From Adiantum capillus-veneris (lineage: Eukaryota; Streptophyta; Polypodiopsida; Polypodiales; Pteridaceae): 64,000 nucleotides of DNA. Shown here one piece after another: positions 33,564-45,904 of the stretch. The position numbers and the translations under genes were made by a program. The DNA lies in assembly GCA_014529385.2 (NCBI GenBank), contig CM043959.1, forward strand, positions 9,450,809 to 9,514,808, written 5' to 3'. The notes below the pieces were generated by a model that saw only the letters and a program-made list of their open reading frames with translations, searched no databases and was not told the origin of the DNA. Each line of letters starts with the position of its first letter. Position 1 is the stretch's first letter.

Positions 33564-33721
33564 TGTTGAATGGAAGAGGAGAGAGTGCATATAGACGCGA
33601 AGAGAGAGAGACAACTCCATCATATGCAAACCACAAAGTGTGTCTACTGATCACACGAGATGCGTCACTATATAGAGAGGACCAAGGTGCTATATATAGA
33701 GATACTATATATAGCTGAACA
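33564..33721 (-). repeat. Short-LTR family, minus-strand LTR copy
   Basis: The reverse complement runs TGTTCAGCTATATATAG to CATTCAACA and matches 35229-35384 along its length, including the ACACTTTG and TCTCTC stretches. Flanking bases (ACTTT and CCCCC) do not form a target duplication. Confidence 0.8.
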
Positions 33722-33973
33722 CCCCCACTCAAATGAAGGTCCCTAACTGTGGATGAAAAAAGGAAAAACCCACAGCTCTATACATACCCACCGTTGTATT
33801 AAAATATTTTTAATATGCATTTACAATGTTCAAAGAAGCTACATCACTCCTGTTTTATAATGTGCTCTTTCAAGGGTCTTTAACAACCCTATATACAGTT
33901 GAATTGATGCAAATTCTTCAATATCTTTGTGCAACTTGAATATCTTTGAGCCTCTATACACACTGCTTGATGT

Positions 33974-34014
33974 TGTTGAGCTATATATATGGAGATACCA
34001 TATATAGCTCAACA
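33974..34014. mobile_element. 41-bp palindromic micro-insertion, TSD GATGT
   Basis: Starts TGTTGAGCTATATATA and ends TATATAGCTCAACA with a short central loop. It is flanked by GATGT (33969-33973 and 34015-34019). The ends equal the LTR ends of the 156-bp family at 35229, so it may be an internally deleted solo LTR. Confidence 0.75.
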
Positions 34015-34314
34015 GATGTGACTTTCATCCTGTAAACAATATCAACTCAAGAAACATATCGAGACGTGAAGATTAGAAATAACCACATCACATTGTCCTT
34101 AGAGACGGTTCGCGAGGCCGTTCTAGAGACGACATAGAAACAAAAGTAACCACGATGCAATCACATATGCAACGACAGAGAAACAAACATAATATCAACA
34201 TAATCACATGTGCACACATATATACAAAGACTACATATAAAAACACGATGACCCTTAGATCTATACTTGCAAGCAGAGAAAATGCATTCCATAACATAAG
34301 GTTGACGAGACGAT

Positions 34315-34450
34315 AAGGCTGACGAGACGATAGATTTTTAGTGGCTGATGAGAAGATAGAGTTCCAGTAGCCAGACGAGACGATAGATGTTCACTTGCCA
34401 AACGAGACGATAGATGTTCACTTGCCAAACGAGACGATAGATTTTTAGCT
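34315..34450. repeat. Local tandem GACGAGACGATAG repeats
   Basis: Variants of ACGAGACGATAGATGTTCAC with TTGCCAA spacers repeat about four times, two of them nearly identical 33-bp units near 34376-34441. Confidence 0.8.
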
Positions 34451-34669
34451 ATGACGATCCGTCAGCATCAATCTTTTACGAGACGACAAAACTTCAATGT
34501 AGCCATAACATAAGTCATCTTGCCATGTCGGAAGGATTCATGTTAGGCATAACATACGGCTTTAACAAGACGAGAAGAAATCCTTTTAGTCTAGACGAAA
34601 ATGTCCAACACCAACAGATAGAAATAGGATATGATAATAATACACCTCCGACAGATATACCTTTAACTT

Positions 34670-35080
34670 CGTCATGTATAGTCGAATTGAACACGATGTA
34701 AACCTCCGAAATCAAGAGTAAACCATGATCGAATATCACCTCCGATATCAAGAGTATATCTAGATATGACCTTCCACATCAAGAGTATAGCCAAAACCAA
34801 TGTTGGGTACCATCTCCAACATCAAGAGTATAAACAGATCCTTATCTCTGTTGAGCTATAAATAGTATCTCTATATATAGCTCAACAATCTCGTTGTATA
34901 GTCGGATTGAACACAATGTAGACATCCGACATAAGAGTAAACCATGGTCAGGTATCACCTCCGATATCAAGAGTATATTTAGATATGACCTTCCACATCA
35001 AGAGCATAGCCAAAACCAGTGTTGGGTACCATCTTGAACATCAAGAATATAGACGGATCCTTATCTCGCTTAGATGCCTC
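34670..35080. repeat. Duplicated block of about 185 bp around a micro-insertion
   Basis: 34672-34843 (GTATAGTCGAATTGAACACG...) is repeated at 34896-35070 (GTATAGTCGGATTGAACACA...). Each contains CATCAAGAGTATA-type sub-repeats. The 39-bp palindrome with TSD ATCTC sits between them. Confidence 0.85.
34849..34887. mobile_element. 39-bp palindromic micro-insertion, TSD ATCTC
   Basis: Starts TGTTGAGCTATAAATAG and ends TATATATAGCTCAACA around a TATCTC centre, flanked by ATCTC (34844-34848 and 34888-34892). It is a second independent insertion of the same sequence as 33974-34014. Confidence 0.75.
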
Positions 35081-35228
35081 CTCATAGTTCAAAGTTTTAT
35101 ATCTTTGAAAATCCCATTTGTACATCTTTAAAATCCATCACCTTCTACCTGTCATGTGCCTGTCCGATTGATAACCTCATGTTAATAATATTTTCCCTGA
35201 CTTTTGTTATAAATATGTATGCGAAAGT

Positions 35229-35384
35229 TGTTGAGATACATATAGTATCTCTATATATATCACCTTGGTCCTCTCTATATAAATGCATCTCGTGTGATCA
35301 ATAGACACACTTTGGGGTTTGCATATGATGGAGTCGTCTCTCTCTCTTCTCGTCTATCTGCACTCTCTCCTCTCCCATTCAACA
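35229..35384 (+). repeat. 156-bp LTR followed by tRNA-Met primer site
   Basis: Begins TGTTGAGATACATATAG, ends CATTCAACA, and is followed at 35385 by TGGTATCAGAG, a primer-binding site. The very short LTR fits a TRIM-like or short-LTR copia element. A similar 156-bp copy is at 63191-63346. Confidence 0.82.
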
Positions 35385-36170
35385 TGGTATCAGAGTTGCA
35401 ACTTCACGCACGGCTCTTAGAACTAGAAAGTAGTCGTGATATGGTTTTGTAAAGAACGGATGTGTAAAAGGACGTCTGAGCCGGCAGCATGGATCAATAC
35501 GAGAAGCATGGACAAAGGTAGTGTGCGCCTCTTTTTGTGCTACAGCGATCGTCAAAGTTGACCCATCAGAAGCGTGGACAAGGGAAGCAAGCAGGAGGGG
35601 ACGTCAGGTCCAAGAAAGCATGCTCTCTAGTGATACTACAAAGATTTTATTCACATCTTTCTGGCCTATGCTATCCTGCTGTGAAGCTTTTATTCATAGT
35701 TTTTTTGTGTACTCCTAATTTCCTATTAAGAAAGCAAAAGAGAGGTCTATTGCTCAGTATTAAAGTATGGCATCTGAGGACAGAGGTGATATCAGCCTAA
35801 TGATGGAGCTTTTATTGACGGGGTGCAATCAAATTCAAGTCGACAAAGAAGGTGGGGGAGATATTAGGAGGCAACATATTGTGCTAAGCCATGCTTCAAA
35901 TCGGCCAATCCATAAGGGTATCAAGATCACATGGTGCCTCGCGATGACTACAACAAATTTGCCTCGCCTAATTGTTGCTCTCTTGCGTCTCAAAGATAAT
36001 TTCCTCGATGGCAGACAGAACTACAACGCGCTTGAGGGTTGAAGAATCATGGGACAATTTCAAATCAATTTCTTCAGAAATCTCACCGGCCAAGCTTCCT
36101 AGGCTCCTGGAATTTCTAGCTAGACCCACTCAACATGGATCAAAGGCAGGTTTCAGTTGATCTTGACCCT
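35385..36170 (+). mobile_element. Internal fragment of the short-LTR element
   Basis: From the primer site through a weakly coding stretch (35767-36042, starting MASEDRGDISLMMELLLTG). No retroviral domain is recognisable, and no 3' LTR was found downstream, so the element is truncated. Confidence 0.45.
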
Positions 36171-37440
36171 GCCCTTTATGGCTTTACTAAAGAAGACCTT
36201 AAACTTGAATTTCTTCTGGGACCTCGAATGGCTCGGATGCATCATCAGATTTAGCAAAGAAACAAGTCAAGATCCGTAAGATCTTGAGATCAAGATTCTA
36301 CAAAATCTGTCTGATTACACTCTCACCATCTCCTGACCAAGTGCGACATGTTTTCCTCATACTACTATGGTTTACTTAAACTTGAACTTCCTTCTTAGGG
36401 CATCGGATCTACTGAACATGATGGTTCATGGCAGTGATATTGCATCTAGAATATGGTCGTAGCCTCCAACCGGATTCATGTGAAGGTGTAGTGAATATAT
36501 AGATATTATGATTGACCATAAGGACGAACCCTCCCACCCCACCCCACCCCTCAAAAATCTTTTCATTACTCATGTCTTGCGGCTTGTTGCAACAAAGAGA
36601 AAATACATAGGACAGTGGATGCTAAGATCTCCACGATCCAAGCGCCTTAGCGTCTTTATTGATCATCATATATGTGTCCTTCTCGTATTCTTCAAAACAT
36701 CTAAAAATAGTTAATACGAGTTTATCAGAGACACAAGGAGTGGAATCCATACGGCTTTGGTTACGAGCTTCATAAGAGGAAGCTCTATAGCATAGTAGTA
36801 TATGGAGTTATTACTAGTAGATGTTCCTAATAATCTATGATAATTCTATGATTACACGGCCTTTGTAAACTCCAAATTAGCTTTCATCTTCTCCTGAAAA
36901 GTTGTAGATCTTAAAAAGAGATAAATTATTAAAATAATTTGTTTTCAATATGCCGTCCTACGAGTGACTTATGCTAGATTTTGTAATAATTATGTCCTCT
37001 CCTTTTCACAAATAGTAACTTTGAATTTCTAAAAGGAGGTGGAATATTTCAAAGTACATGAGTATGAATGTGGAGATTAAGCCTCTTTCAAGATTTTTGA
37101 AGACAGAAATGGAGGGAAAATGAGCATTCTAGGCCGTCATGCCCATTTACATGCCCTTTTGTCCAGTTTGTCTCTCGTTGTATTTTTTCAGTCATACCTA
37201 TATGTAAGGTGCAATGCAGAAAAGCATGATTGTAGCCAATATTGACAACCCATGTCCGCAATAACATACATTGACACTCCGAATATGCCGATGAATGCTA
37301 ATTAAAAATAAAGACTCAAACTCAAACTCAAACTCTGATCCACAACTGAGGGCCATCACTGCTCCACAGCGTCCGATGGTAACCGTGAGAGATGCCTTCT
37401 CTTCCAAATCGATGACTACCACAAGTAGATATCACTAGTT
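36171..37440. other. Unassigned spacer
   Basis: AT-rich sequence without a supported gene or repeat; some flanking phrases (AACTCAAACTCAAACTC near 37318) are simple repeats. Confidence 0.4.
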
Positions 37441-37539
37441 GTGAATATGGGTGCTAGGTGAGCTTAATAAATCACTTGGGTTTCACCTAGGGTAAAGGGA
37501 GCATATTAAGGACCTATAACAAATTGTCAGGTGCGTTCA

Positions 37540-37764
37540 ATAGGGATACTCAAGAGCAATGCACAACATAAATCTCAGAGAAATCAACTCTCCACACGCC
37601 GAGATCGGCTCTCTTCTCAAGAGTTTCGTGTACAAAATTGAGGGTCCAATTGCACTAGTGGCGCAAGCCAGTTAAAGAACATTGTGCCTACTCACACCTC
37701 TTATTAGATTCTCGAACAAAGGGACTCCATATCAATAAGTCACAATCAACTCCATCGAATAAGG

Positions 37765-37831
<67 letters not shown>

Positions 37832-38562
37832 ATCTATAGGCTACGGCCCCTCAGTCTAGAAACACCTCCTTGTTGGGGCATGCATCTACTCTCTGAAGTG
37901 TTGTTTCTATGCGTAAGCTTACTCCTCTTGTTCCTCTCATTACAACATCACATATGGAAAGAGAAGAACATGCAAGTAATGCGTGAACCCCCTCCCCCGC
38001 TGCCGTCGCCCAAGCATACGGCTGTGATTGGTCCACGTAGAAAAATCTACGCAAAGTGGGACAATCTGAACTTTCTAGTAAGACTGGGGTCCAGTTTATT
38101 TTAATCGACTAAAATCGTAAAATACGGCGTTGAAAAAACCAGGAAATTTACACAAGTTTTAGTGCATATATCGGCAAAAGCTTCAAATTTTGATCTAAAA
38201 AATCGAGAGAATTTGAAGTTTGCCCTTATTTTCTTCGGTTAGGGGTTTTCAACCGAGCCTAAGCATATAGCTACTTTCATAGAAGTTGTTCCCCTAGCAG
38301 AGCAACACGTCTTCTCATGTCTTTGGCTTTTAAACAATTTCTTCAATCCAACTAATCTCCTTCTAGTGAGAGAGTTACGAGAACTTGGTCTTATACTATT
38401 TTAACAACCCCAGACAAAAAAACCCTAAATAGAAAGTACTTGCTATGAGAAATCGGGCCACTTGGGCTTGATCCACTTGGGCTACTAAGTTGTAACATAG
38501 TCGCATAAGCCCATTTAGAGGGCTTCCACTCAGCGGAGGCCTTCTAATTGAGTTTCAAGGGA
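37540..38562. repeat. Family R end module, copy 2, with (CT)n
   Basis: Matches 45120-45900 and 49860-50680 (landmarks CTCAAGAGTTTCGTGTACAAA, CTCGAACAAAGGGACTC) and then the 32925 module from 38106. The copy lacks the MITE present in the other two. (CT)n occupies 37766-37826. Gypsy B interrupts it at 38563, and related sequence resumes at about 44920. Confidence 0.75.
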
Positions 38563-39685
38563 TGTAATAGGACTAGTCTTTGAAGTTCTTAAAGTCGAAA
38601 AGAATGTAGCAGGACATATCTTTCGTTAGCACGATTTGAAAGATTGTTGAATAGTCTATTAAATAGAGCTTATATGAATGAGTTGAGATATTAAGAGAGA
38701 ACATATATTCTTTTTTTAAAATAATACACTAAAGACGGATTTGATAAAGATTAATGAATAACAGATAGTCTGTCTATGAACAGTAAAATTGAGATTTTTA
38801 TTAATATCAATGTTTTATATTTATGTGTTTTAGCTTAAAATGCATGGGTAGACTTAAAATAAGTTGTAAAAGTAGTGGAGACCCAAAAATAGAGGTTTTA
38901 TGAGCCGCGACCTAAAAGTTTCGTTTTTAGCCAAACAAAGACGTTTTTCGCAATTCTGTTCGCATAACTTTGTAGACCAGACCTATTCCCGTCGTTTTGA
39001 GTACCTGGATTGCTCTGTTCTGAGTTCGTTTGTAAGAGTTATGATGAAAACAAACAGAAGACAGCAGCAGTGTAGTGTACACAGGGACAGACAGACATAC
39101 AACATCATACAGTTCTCCTGCTATCAACCAAGAAGTGGATTGTTTCTTCATGGTAGAGTATGGCAATTGAGATTATGAAGGTATATAATTATATTTTTTA
39201 CTTTGATTATCATGTTGAATTGGATGCACGAGTATGTTCTTTTGGCTATTTTGTAGGCGATGCAAAAATCAATGTGTGAAACAGGACTTGTGCAAAGTGT
39301 CATGATAGAAATCTAACCTTTACGGATCGCTTAGCGATCACGTTCTTATATTATTCTCGCAGGTATACTTGGTGCGAAAATCGTGCAGACTTTTTAAGGA
39401 AAAGAAGAATAAAAGCACGACGGGTGGTGCATTTGGGGATCATTCACCGATCTCTTCTTCTGCGAGTGCGAGTGCGAGTGCGAGTGAGAGTGCGAGTGCG
39501 AGTGAGACGCTGCATGCAAGCGAACTGAAGCTCGGGGGTGGTCGGGAGGTTCGAGCTCCGTACAACGAAGTGCGCCAATATTCAATTTCTCCTCTGTTGT
39601 ATCAAAACTCTAGAAAGATTCATCAATACAAAGATCTCTTTCTGTACCTTTTGCTGTCGATCTCTATTATTCAGTTCCCGTGACA
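38563..39685 (+). repeat. 5' LTR of gypsy B
   Basis: 1123 bp, TG...CA, full length. Hexamer array of about 47 bp at 39460-39506. It differs from the 3' LTR by scattered substitutions and small indels. Confidence 0.95.
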
Positions 39686-39687
39686 AT

Positions 39688-39699
39688 TGGTATCAGAGC
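39688..39699 (+). other. Primer-binding site, gypsy B
   Basis: TGGTATCAGAGC two bases after the 5' LTR, complementary to initiator tRNA-Met. Confidence 0.95.
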
Positions 39700-39717
39700 A
39701 AGCGGTTGATTCTGGAC

Positions 39718-39983
39718 ATGGAAGGATTCGAGAGGAGGATGAAGGAGCAAGAAGACTTGATTTGGCGACTATGAGAAGATCTGAAAATTGCAAATTGGGA
39801 GCGTGCTAAGGCTCTGCGGGGCGAAGCAGCACGAGAGCTTGATATCCATGTAGACCTTGATGGCCAACATGAAGGTGAAAACCATGCTAATCCACCTGGA
39901 AACAATAATCATTGTGGTGGCGCTGGGGTACCGCCAAAAGAAACGATGACGATATGGGAGAAGCGACAACCAAATCATTCTTA
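39718..39983 (+). pseudogene. gag-like remnant, gypsy B
   Basis: Same short charged frame as in copy A, beginning MEGFERRMKEQEDLIW and stopped by TGA 39772-39774 at the equivalent codon. No zinc knuckle or protease motif was found up to the RT at about 40840; a roughly 30-bp unit (GTGTGAGACGTTGCTTGTGT) is triplicated at 40679-40760. Confidence 0.65.
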
Positions 39984-40839
39984 ACGAAGGCTAAGCTTAA
40001 AGAGTTTGATGGCATAAGAAAGATATGCGAAGATTTAGAAGCGTGGATTGAAGAACTCAAAGATTTGGATTATACTTTCAATATTGAGAACACGACCACG
40101 AGACTTTCGAATGCTCGAGCAAGGTGACCGATAAGACAATACGTACCAAGATGGCTCAATTGGAGACTTTTGGCGATGCGTACGATAAAGGTAAGTCATC
40201 TACCCCTTCTTTGTGATGTTTTATGTCTTTGATACGTCCTTTGAAAGCTTCTGTGAGATCGAATTTATGCGTAGAAGTTGAGATTAAAATTTGAATTTCT
40301 TAATTGATTTGGATAGTATTCATTGCTTCTTATCGTGTAAATTGATTGAGAAATTAAACTTGAAATTAAATCGAGAAGTTAAAAGACTTGTGGACTTAAC
40401 TAGTGGTAATAATAGTTCCACGAAAGAGTTAGTAGAAAATTTGTTTTTTTTTCTTTGAAGAGTCGAAATCATAAAGATGATTTCTATAACATAAACATTG
40501 ATATGCATGATGTTATCATTGGTATCAATTAGATCATTGAAAATCATGTTTTGATTGATTGTTAAGAAAGAAAAACATATCTTTAATCATTTGATGATGA
40601 TAAGTCACACTCTTTGTGGAAAGAAAGAGATTCTAAATCTAGTTTTGGTAATGGAATTGATAAGGTGACTTAGATAAGAGTGTGAGACGTTGCTTGTGTT
40701 TGCTTGTGTGAGACGTTGCTTGTGTTTGCTTGTGTGAGACGTTGCTTGTGTTTGCTAATGAGATTAAAGAGAATCTGGGGATAAACATAAAGAGACAAAT
40801 CGAGAATTTATAGAGGATCTCTTACATGAAGTTAAGGAT

Positions 40840-43440
40840 GTGTTCCGGACGATCTTCCTGGTATACCTCCGCCTAGAGCGGTAGACCATGCCATAGATCT
40901 ATGTCCAGGAGCGACACCTTATTCCAGATCTCCATACAGGTTCAATATTGATGAGCTTAAAGAGCTCAAGATACAACCTAGTGTATCTCCTTGGGGTAGT
41001 TCTGTGTTATTCCAAAAGAAAAAGGATGGTACATATAGGTTATGCATCGACTATAGGGGATTAAACAAAAAAAGACCATTAAGAACAAATATTCTCTTCC
41101 TCACATAGATGAACTGCTTAGTCATTTGAGTGGTGCCACAATATTTTCAAAGGTTGACCTTCGTTCTGGCTACCATCAAATCCGTATCAAGGCCGAGGAC
41201 ATCCCAAAGATTTCTTTTCGTACACGTTATGGACATTATGAATTTAGAGTTCTTGCTTTTGGTTTGACTAATGCACCAACAACTTTCATGTGCTTAATAA
41301 ATAATATTTTTCACCCGTATCTTGAGGACTTCATTCTGGTATTCTTGGATAATATTTTTGTGTATTCTACGAATGAAGAAGATCATGCATTGTACTTAAA
41401 GAAAACATTTGAGGTTTTGCGTGAACATAAATTGTATGCCAAAGTAAGTAAGTATTCTTTTGCAAAGGATTAGATTGTGTATTTGGGAAGAGTGATTTCT
41501 AAAGAGGGGATTCACATTGATCTTGATAAAGTTAAGACTATGTTAGTAAGAGATGTAAGAAGCTTTATGGGTCTAGCACAATATGAGAGAGCACACATTA
41601 AAAATTTCTCTAAGATAGCAAGTCCTTTGACCGAATTGACCAAGAAAGACAAGGGTTTTGTGTGGACTTCTAGCTGTGAGACTGCTTTTGAGACACAAGA
41701 AGGAAGAGTGGTTTCATATGAGTCTAGGAAATTAAGACGACATGAATTGAACTATGCAACACGTGATCTAGAATTGCTTGCTGTTGTTCATGCATTGAAA
41801 CATTGGCGTCATCTTTTGCTTGGTGTCAAATTTGAATTGCGTACTGATCATCAAAGTTTGAAGTATATTTTCACTCAGCCATTGTTAAACAACAGACAAA
41901 GGAGATGGATTGAATTGTTGGCTGAGTATGATTTTGACTTGAAGTATTTGTGTGGGAAAGAAAATAAAGTTGCAAATGCATTGAGTCGTAGGCCCATGTG
42001 TAATTTGTTGACTGTTGTGTGATCCAATTTGGTTGATGAGATACATGCCGAAGTTGAAAATGATTCTTTTTACATGCCTATTTTGAAATTCTTGCGTGAG
42101 AATATTGGTGAGATGTATGAGAACAAATATCACTTGTATAAGGGAAATCTGTATTATTATGACCGCTTGTGTATTCTTGCAAATTCTTCTTTTAAGAGTC
42201 AAATTCTACATGAGTGTCATAACTCACCTTTTTCTGGTCATCCTGGATTGAGTAAGACATATGAAAAGATTAAAAGTTCATTCTTTTGGCCACGTATGAA
42301 ATTCGATGTTAAGAATTATGTGCGTGAATCCTTTCAATGTCAACAAGTTAAAATTGAACATAAGAGGATGCTTGGTGACCTTCAACCCTTAGACATTCCT
42401 TTATAGAAGTGGGAGTCTATATCCATGGACTTTATCATTAGACTTCCTACTACTCGTGGAGGGTATGACTCGATCTTTGTGGTAGTAGATAGACTCACAA
42501 AACAGGCTCACTTCTTTCCTGTAAAAATAACTGATACTACGTTGACCATTGCACACTTGTTTATGAAAGAGATATTTCGTTTGCATGGCATGCCCAAGAG
42601 CATAGTGTCTGACAGAGATTCTAAGTTCACTTTTCATTTCTGGAGAGCGACTTTTGACTCTATAGGTACCCAGTTACGCATGTCTAATGCTTTTCATCCT
42701 CAAACCGATGCGGAAACGGAGAGAGTGAATCGTATTTTAGAAGATATGTTACGAATGTATGTCAATGAAAACCAATCTAATTGGAATGAATATTTGCCTT
42801 TGGTTGAATTTGCATACAACAGTTCATATCATTCATCTATTAGGATGACTCCGTTTGAAGCAATGTATGATTATAACTGTCCCACACCTATAAATTTTCT
42901 TAGCTCGAGGAATAAGGTAGAACTGTCACGTGAGATGCTTGAGAAAATGGATAATGAGTTCGCCAAAATCAGGGGGAATATTAGAGAATCTCAAAAGAGA
43001 CATAAACTGTATTATGACAAGAAACATCGTGTTGTGGAGTATGAAACTAGTGATATGGTTTTCTTAAAGGTCATTCCTGAGAAGTCTCATTTGATTCTTG
43101 GAAAGGATAGAAGATTGTCTCCATGATTTGCTGGGCCATTTAAAATTTTGAAGCGCATTGGTTCATTACCTTACAAATTGGAATTGCCTTCTCATGTTAA
43201 AGTGCATCCTGTATTTTATGTGAGTATGTTCCTAATGTGCATCATGTTTTACAAAACAACTCTAAGTTGAAAGATGACGGACCATTGACTGTAGAACCAG
43301 ACTTAGTACTAGATAGGCGTTTTAAACATCTGAGAAATAGAGACATTGTGGAAGTTTTGGTTAAGTGGCAGAACTATCTAGTAGAGGATGCATCATGGGT
43401 TGATCTTAGTGTTTTGCAAAGAGAATTTTCCTCTCTTTAG
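40840..43440 (+). pseudogene. pol remnant of gypsy B
   Basis: RT (about 40840-41473) has a 33-bp in-frame loss before PSVSPWGS, a two-base gain near 41070, the VFLDN box (Asn codon 41351-41353) and TAG at 41470-41472. RNase H (41477-42022) lacks about 108 bp present in copy A, including the first catalytic Asp (VSCDASG). Integrase is better preserved than in A: H/C region 42029-42406, core 42425-43126 with VVVDRLTKQAHFF, VSDRDSKF and ETERVNRILED. TGA 43124-43126 and the frame break before HHVLQNNSK match copy A. The chromodomain-like end EVLVKWQNYL closes at 43440. Confidence 0.9.
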
Positions 43441-43480
43441 ACCAACTCTGAGGATAGAGTTAATTTTGATAAGGGGAGAA

Positions 43481-44586
43481 TGTAATAGGATTAGTCTTTG
43501 AAGTTCTTAAAGTCGAAAAGAATGTAGCAGGGCATATCTTTCGTTAGCACGATTTGAAAGATTGTTGAATAGTCTATTAAATAGAGCTTATAGGAATGAG
43601 TTGAGATATTAAGAGAGAGCATATATTCTTTTTTTTAAATAATACACTAAAGACGGATTTGATAAAGATTAATGAATAACAGATAGTCTGTCTATGAACA
43701 GTAAAATTGAGATTTTTATTAATATCAATGTTTTATATTTATGTGTTTTAGCTTAAAATGCATGGGTAGGCTTAAAATAAGTTGTAAAAGTAGTGGAGAC
43801 CCAAAAATAGAGGTTTTATGAGTCATGACCTAAAAGTTACGTTTTTAGCCAAACAAAGACGTTTTTCGCAATCCTGTTCACGTTGCTTTGTAGACCAGAC
43901 CTATTCCCGTCATTTTGAGTACCTGGATTGCTCTGTTCTGAGTTCGTTTGTAAGAGTTATGATGAAAACAAACAGAAGACAGCAGCAGTGTAGTGTACAC
44001 AGGGACAGACAGACATACAACATCATACAGTTCTCCCTGCTATCAACCAAGAAGTGGATTGTTTCTTCATGGTAGAGTATGGCAATTGAGATTATGAAGG
44101 TATATAATTATATTTTTTACTTTGATTATCATGTTGAATTGGTTGCACGAGTATGTTCTTTTGGCTATTTTGTAGGCGATGCAAAAATCAATGTGTGAAA
44201 CAGAACTTGTGCCAAGTGTCATGATAGAAATCTAACCTTTACGGATCGCTTAGCGATCACGTTCTTATATTATTCTCGCACGTATACTTGGTGCAAAAAT
44301 CGTGCAGGCTTTTCGAGGAAAAGAAGAATAAAAGCACAACGGGTGGTGCGTTTGGGGATCATTCACCGTTCTCTTCTTCTGCGAGTGCGAGTGCGAGTGC
44401 AAGTGAGACACTGCATGCAAGCGAACTGAAGCTCGGGGGTGGTCGGGAGGTTCGAGCTCCGTACAACGGAGTGCGCCCATATTCAATTGCTCCTCTGTTG
44501 TATCAAAACTCTACAAAGATTCATCAATACAAAGATCTCTTTCTGTACCTTTTGTTGTCGATCTCTATTATTTGGTTCCCGTGACA
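43481..44586 (+). repeat. 3' LTR of gypsy B
   Basis: 1106 bp, directly after the polypurine tract at 43468-43480, ending CCCGTGACA. Only about 25 bp of the hexamer array remain. Confidence 0.95.
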
Positions 44587-44591
44587 AGGGA

Positions 44592-45240
44592 GGATAGTTT
44601 TGAAACTTGGCAAAGATTTCCTTCACACAATGAGTTAAAGAGAGTTTGATCAAAGGAATCCTTAGAGGTACGGAGGGCGTTCCTTTTCTTTAACTTTTGC
44701 CATTTAAGGAACGTTAAAGAGTGCCAAATAAAGTGTATACCCTTAGCTCAAAATAGAGTACTTACCTATACATATCAAATTCATTCATCGCTTGAGTTTT
44801 GAAGCTTACTTTTAAAGAGAGCGCGTGAAGGTGAGGCCTAAATTTAAGGGATAAGTTTGCAAAAGTTATGAGAGTTTCGTGAAACTCAACGTGTAGAGGC
44901 CCTCTTAGCTATGCGACAATCTCGACCTCATAGTGACAACACTAGTAGCGCAATATAGGTTCAATGCCCCTTGTATCAGAATACACATGAGCTTTACTGT
45001 GTAGACTCAGAATATTCATACACATGTTGAGAATGACCTTGCAAATACATTCACAGATTATCGCTAATTATGACCTTGAATAGACGTTCACAGATTATTC
45101 AAGCGTGGAGGGACGCGTTCATGCGCAACATAAATCTCAGAGCGATCGACACTCCATAGGCCAAGATTGCCTCTATTCTCAAGAGTTTCGTGTACAAAAT
45201 TGTGGGTCCAATTGCACAAGTGGACATGGCCACTTCAAGA
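44592..45240. repeat. Family R sequence to the right of gypsy B
   Basis: The first 330 bp have no match in the window. From about 44920 the sequence parallels 33310-33460 and 51010-51200 (AACACTAGTAGCGCAATAT, ACACATGAGCTTTACT). From 45120 it matches 37570 onward. Confidence 0.6.
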
Positions 45241-45263
45241 ACGCAATGCTGTTAATGTGTTCT

Positions 45264-45657
45264 CCTCAGGACTAAAGAACACGGGGTCTTAAATGACCCA
45301 CCAACCATGGGATCCATGGAGGAGAAGTGCACGCACAAAAGCAGAGGCGTCGAGAGTTGTCAGATTTTCAAAAAGTAAACTCGGACACATTTTATAAACT
45401 CAGACATCCAATGTGTAAACTCAAACAAGCATAAATACATGTGAACCCATACACATTTCAACAAAATGCATACGCACGCTTGGTTAGCTCATTGGGCTTC
45501 CACACCACCCATCCAAGTTCGAGTCCCCGGCTCTGCACCCACTGCCCGAATTTTTGTTGACATCCAATCTCCTCTAGATCACAGCCCTCAATCGTGTGCC
45601 ATCGATCCGATGATGACTGAGGGGTCATTTAAGACCCTTGGCTATTTAGTCACGAGG
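45264..45657. mobile_element. MITE copy 1 with tRNA-like internal boxes
   Basis: Homologous to 49895-50285. Ends CCTCAGGACTAAAG and the complement CCTCGTGACTAAAT form imperfect terminal inverted repeats continuing into GGGTCTTAAATGACCC-type sequence. Inside are TGGTTAGCTCATTGGG (45481-45496) and AGTTCGAGTCCCC (45516-45528), which resemble pol III A and B boxes of a tRNA. Flanking 9-mers are degenerate (ATGTGTTCT and GTCTTCTCT). Confidence 0.7.
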
Positions 45658-45762
45658 GTCTTCTCTCCCTACTTGCACCTCTTATTAGAGTCTCGAACAA
45701 AGGGACTCCATATCAATGGGTCACAATCAACTCCTCTAAGGTCGAGGTAACCGTCGCATTAG

Positions 45763-45764
<2 letters not shown>

Positions 45765-45844
<80 letters not shown>
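45765..45844. repeat. (CT)n microsatellite
   Basis: About 40 CT units, followed at 45882-45911 by C-rich homopolymer runs that may be assembly-sensitive. Confidence 0.96.
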
Positions 45845-45845
<1 letters not shown>

Positions 45846-45904
45846 GCCTCACTTTTCATAAAAGCTATAGGCTACGTCCATCCCCCCCCCCCCCTCCCCC
45901 ATCC

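Larger units (their letters stand above)
38563..44586 (+). mobile_element. Ty3/gypsy element B, TSD AGGGA
   Basis: This 6024-bp copy of the element at 3401 is flanked by AGGGA (38558-38562 and 44587-44591). LTRs are 38563-39685 and 43481-44586, with TGTAATAGGA starts and CCCGTGACA ends. PBS and polypurine tract are in place. The body is short for a gypsy element because most of gag and protease are absent. It shares with copy A the gag stop, the VFLDN catalytic change, the late integrase stop and a frame break before the chromodomain-like end. Confidence 0.96.

Noticed and set aside
33564-35384. A complete inverted or TRIM element between the two 156-bp LTR copies
   Set aside because: The copies are in opposite orientation, only one has a primer site, and no matching target duplication was found.
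45481-45540. A functional tRNA gene
   Set aside because: Only box-like sequences are present; no cloverleaf could be drawn and the segment lies inside a MITE.
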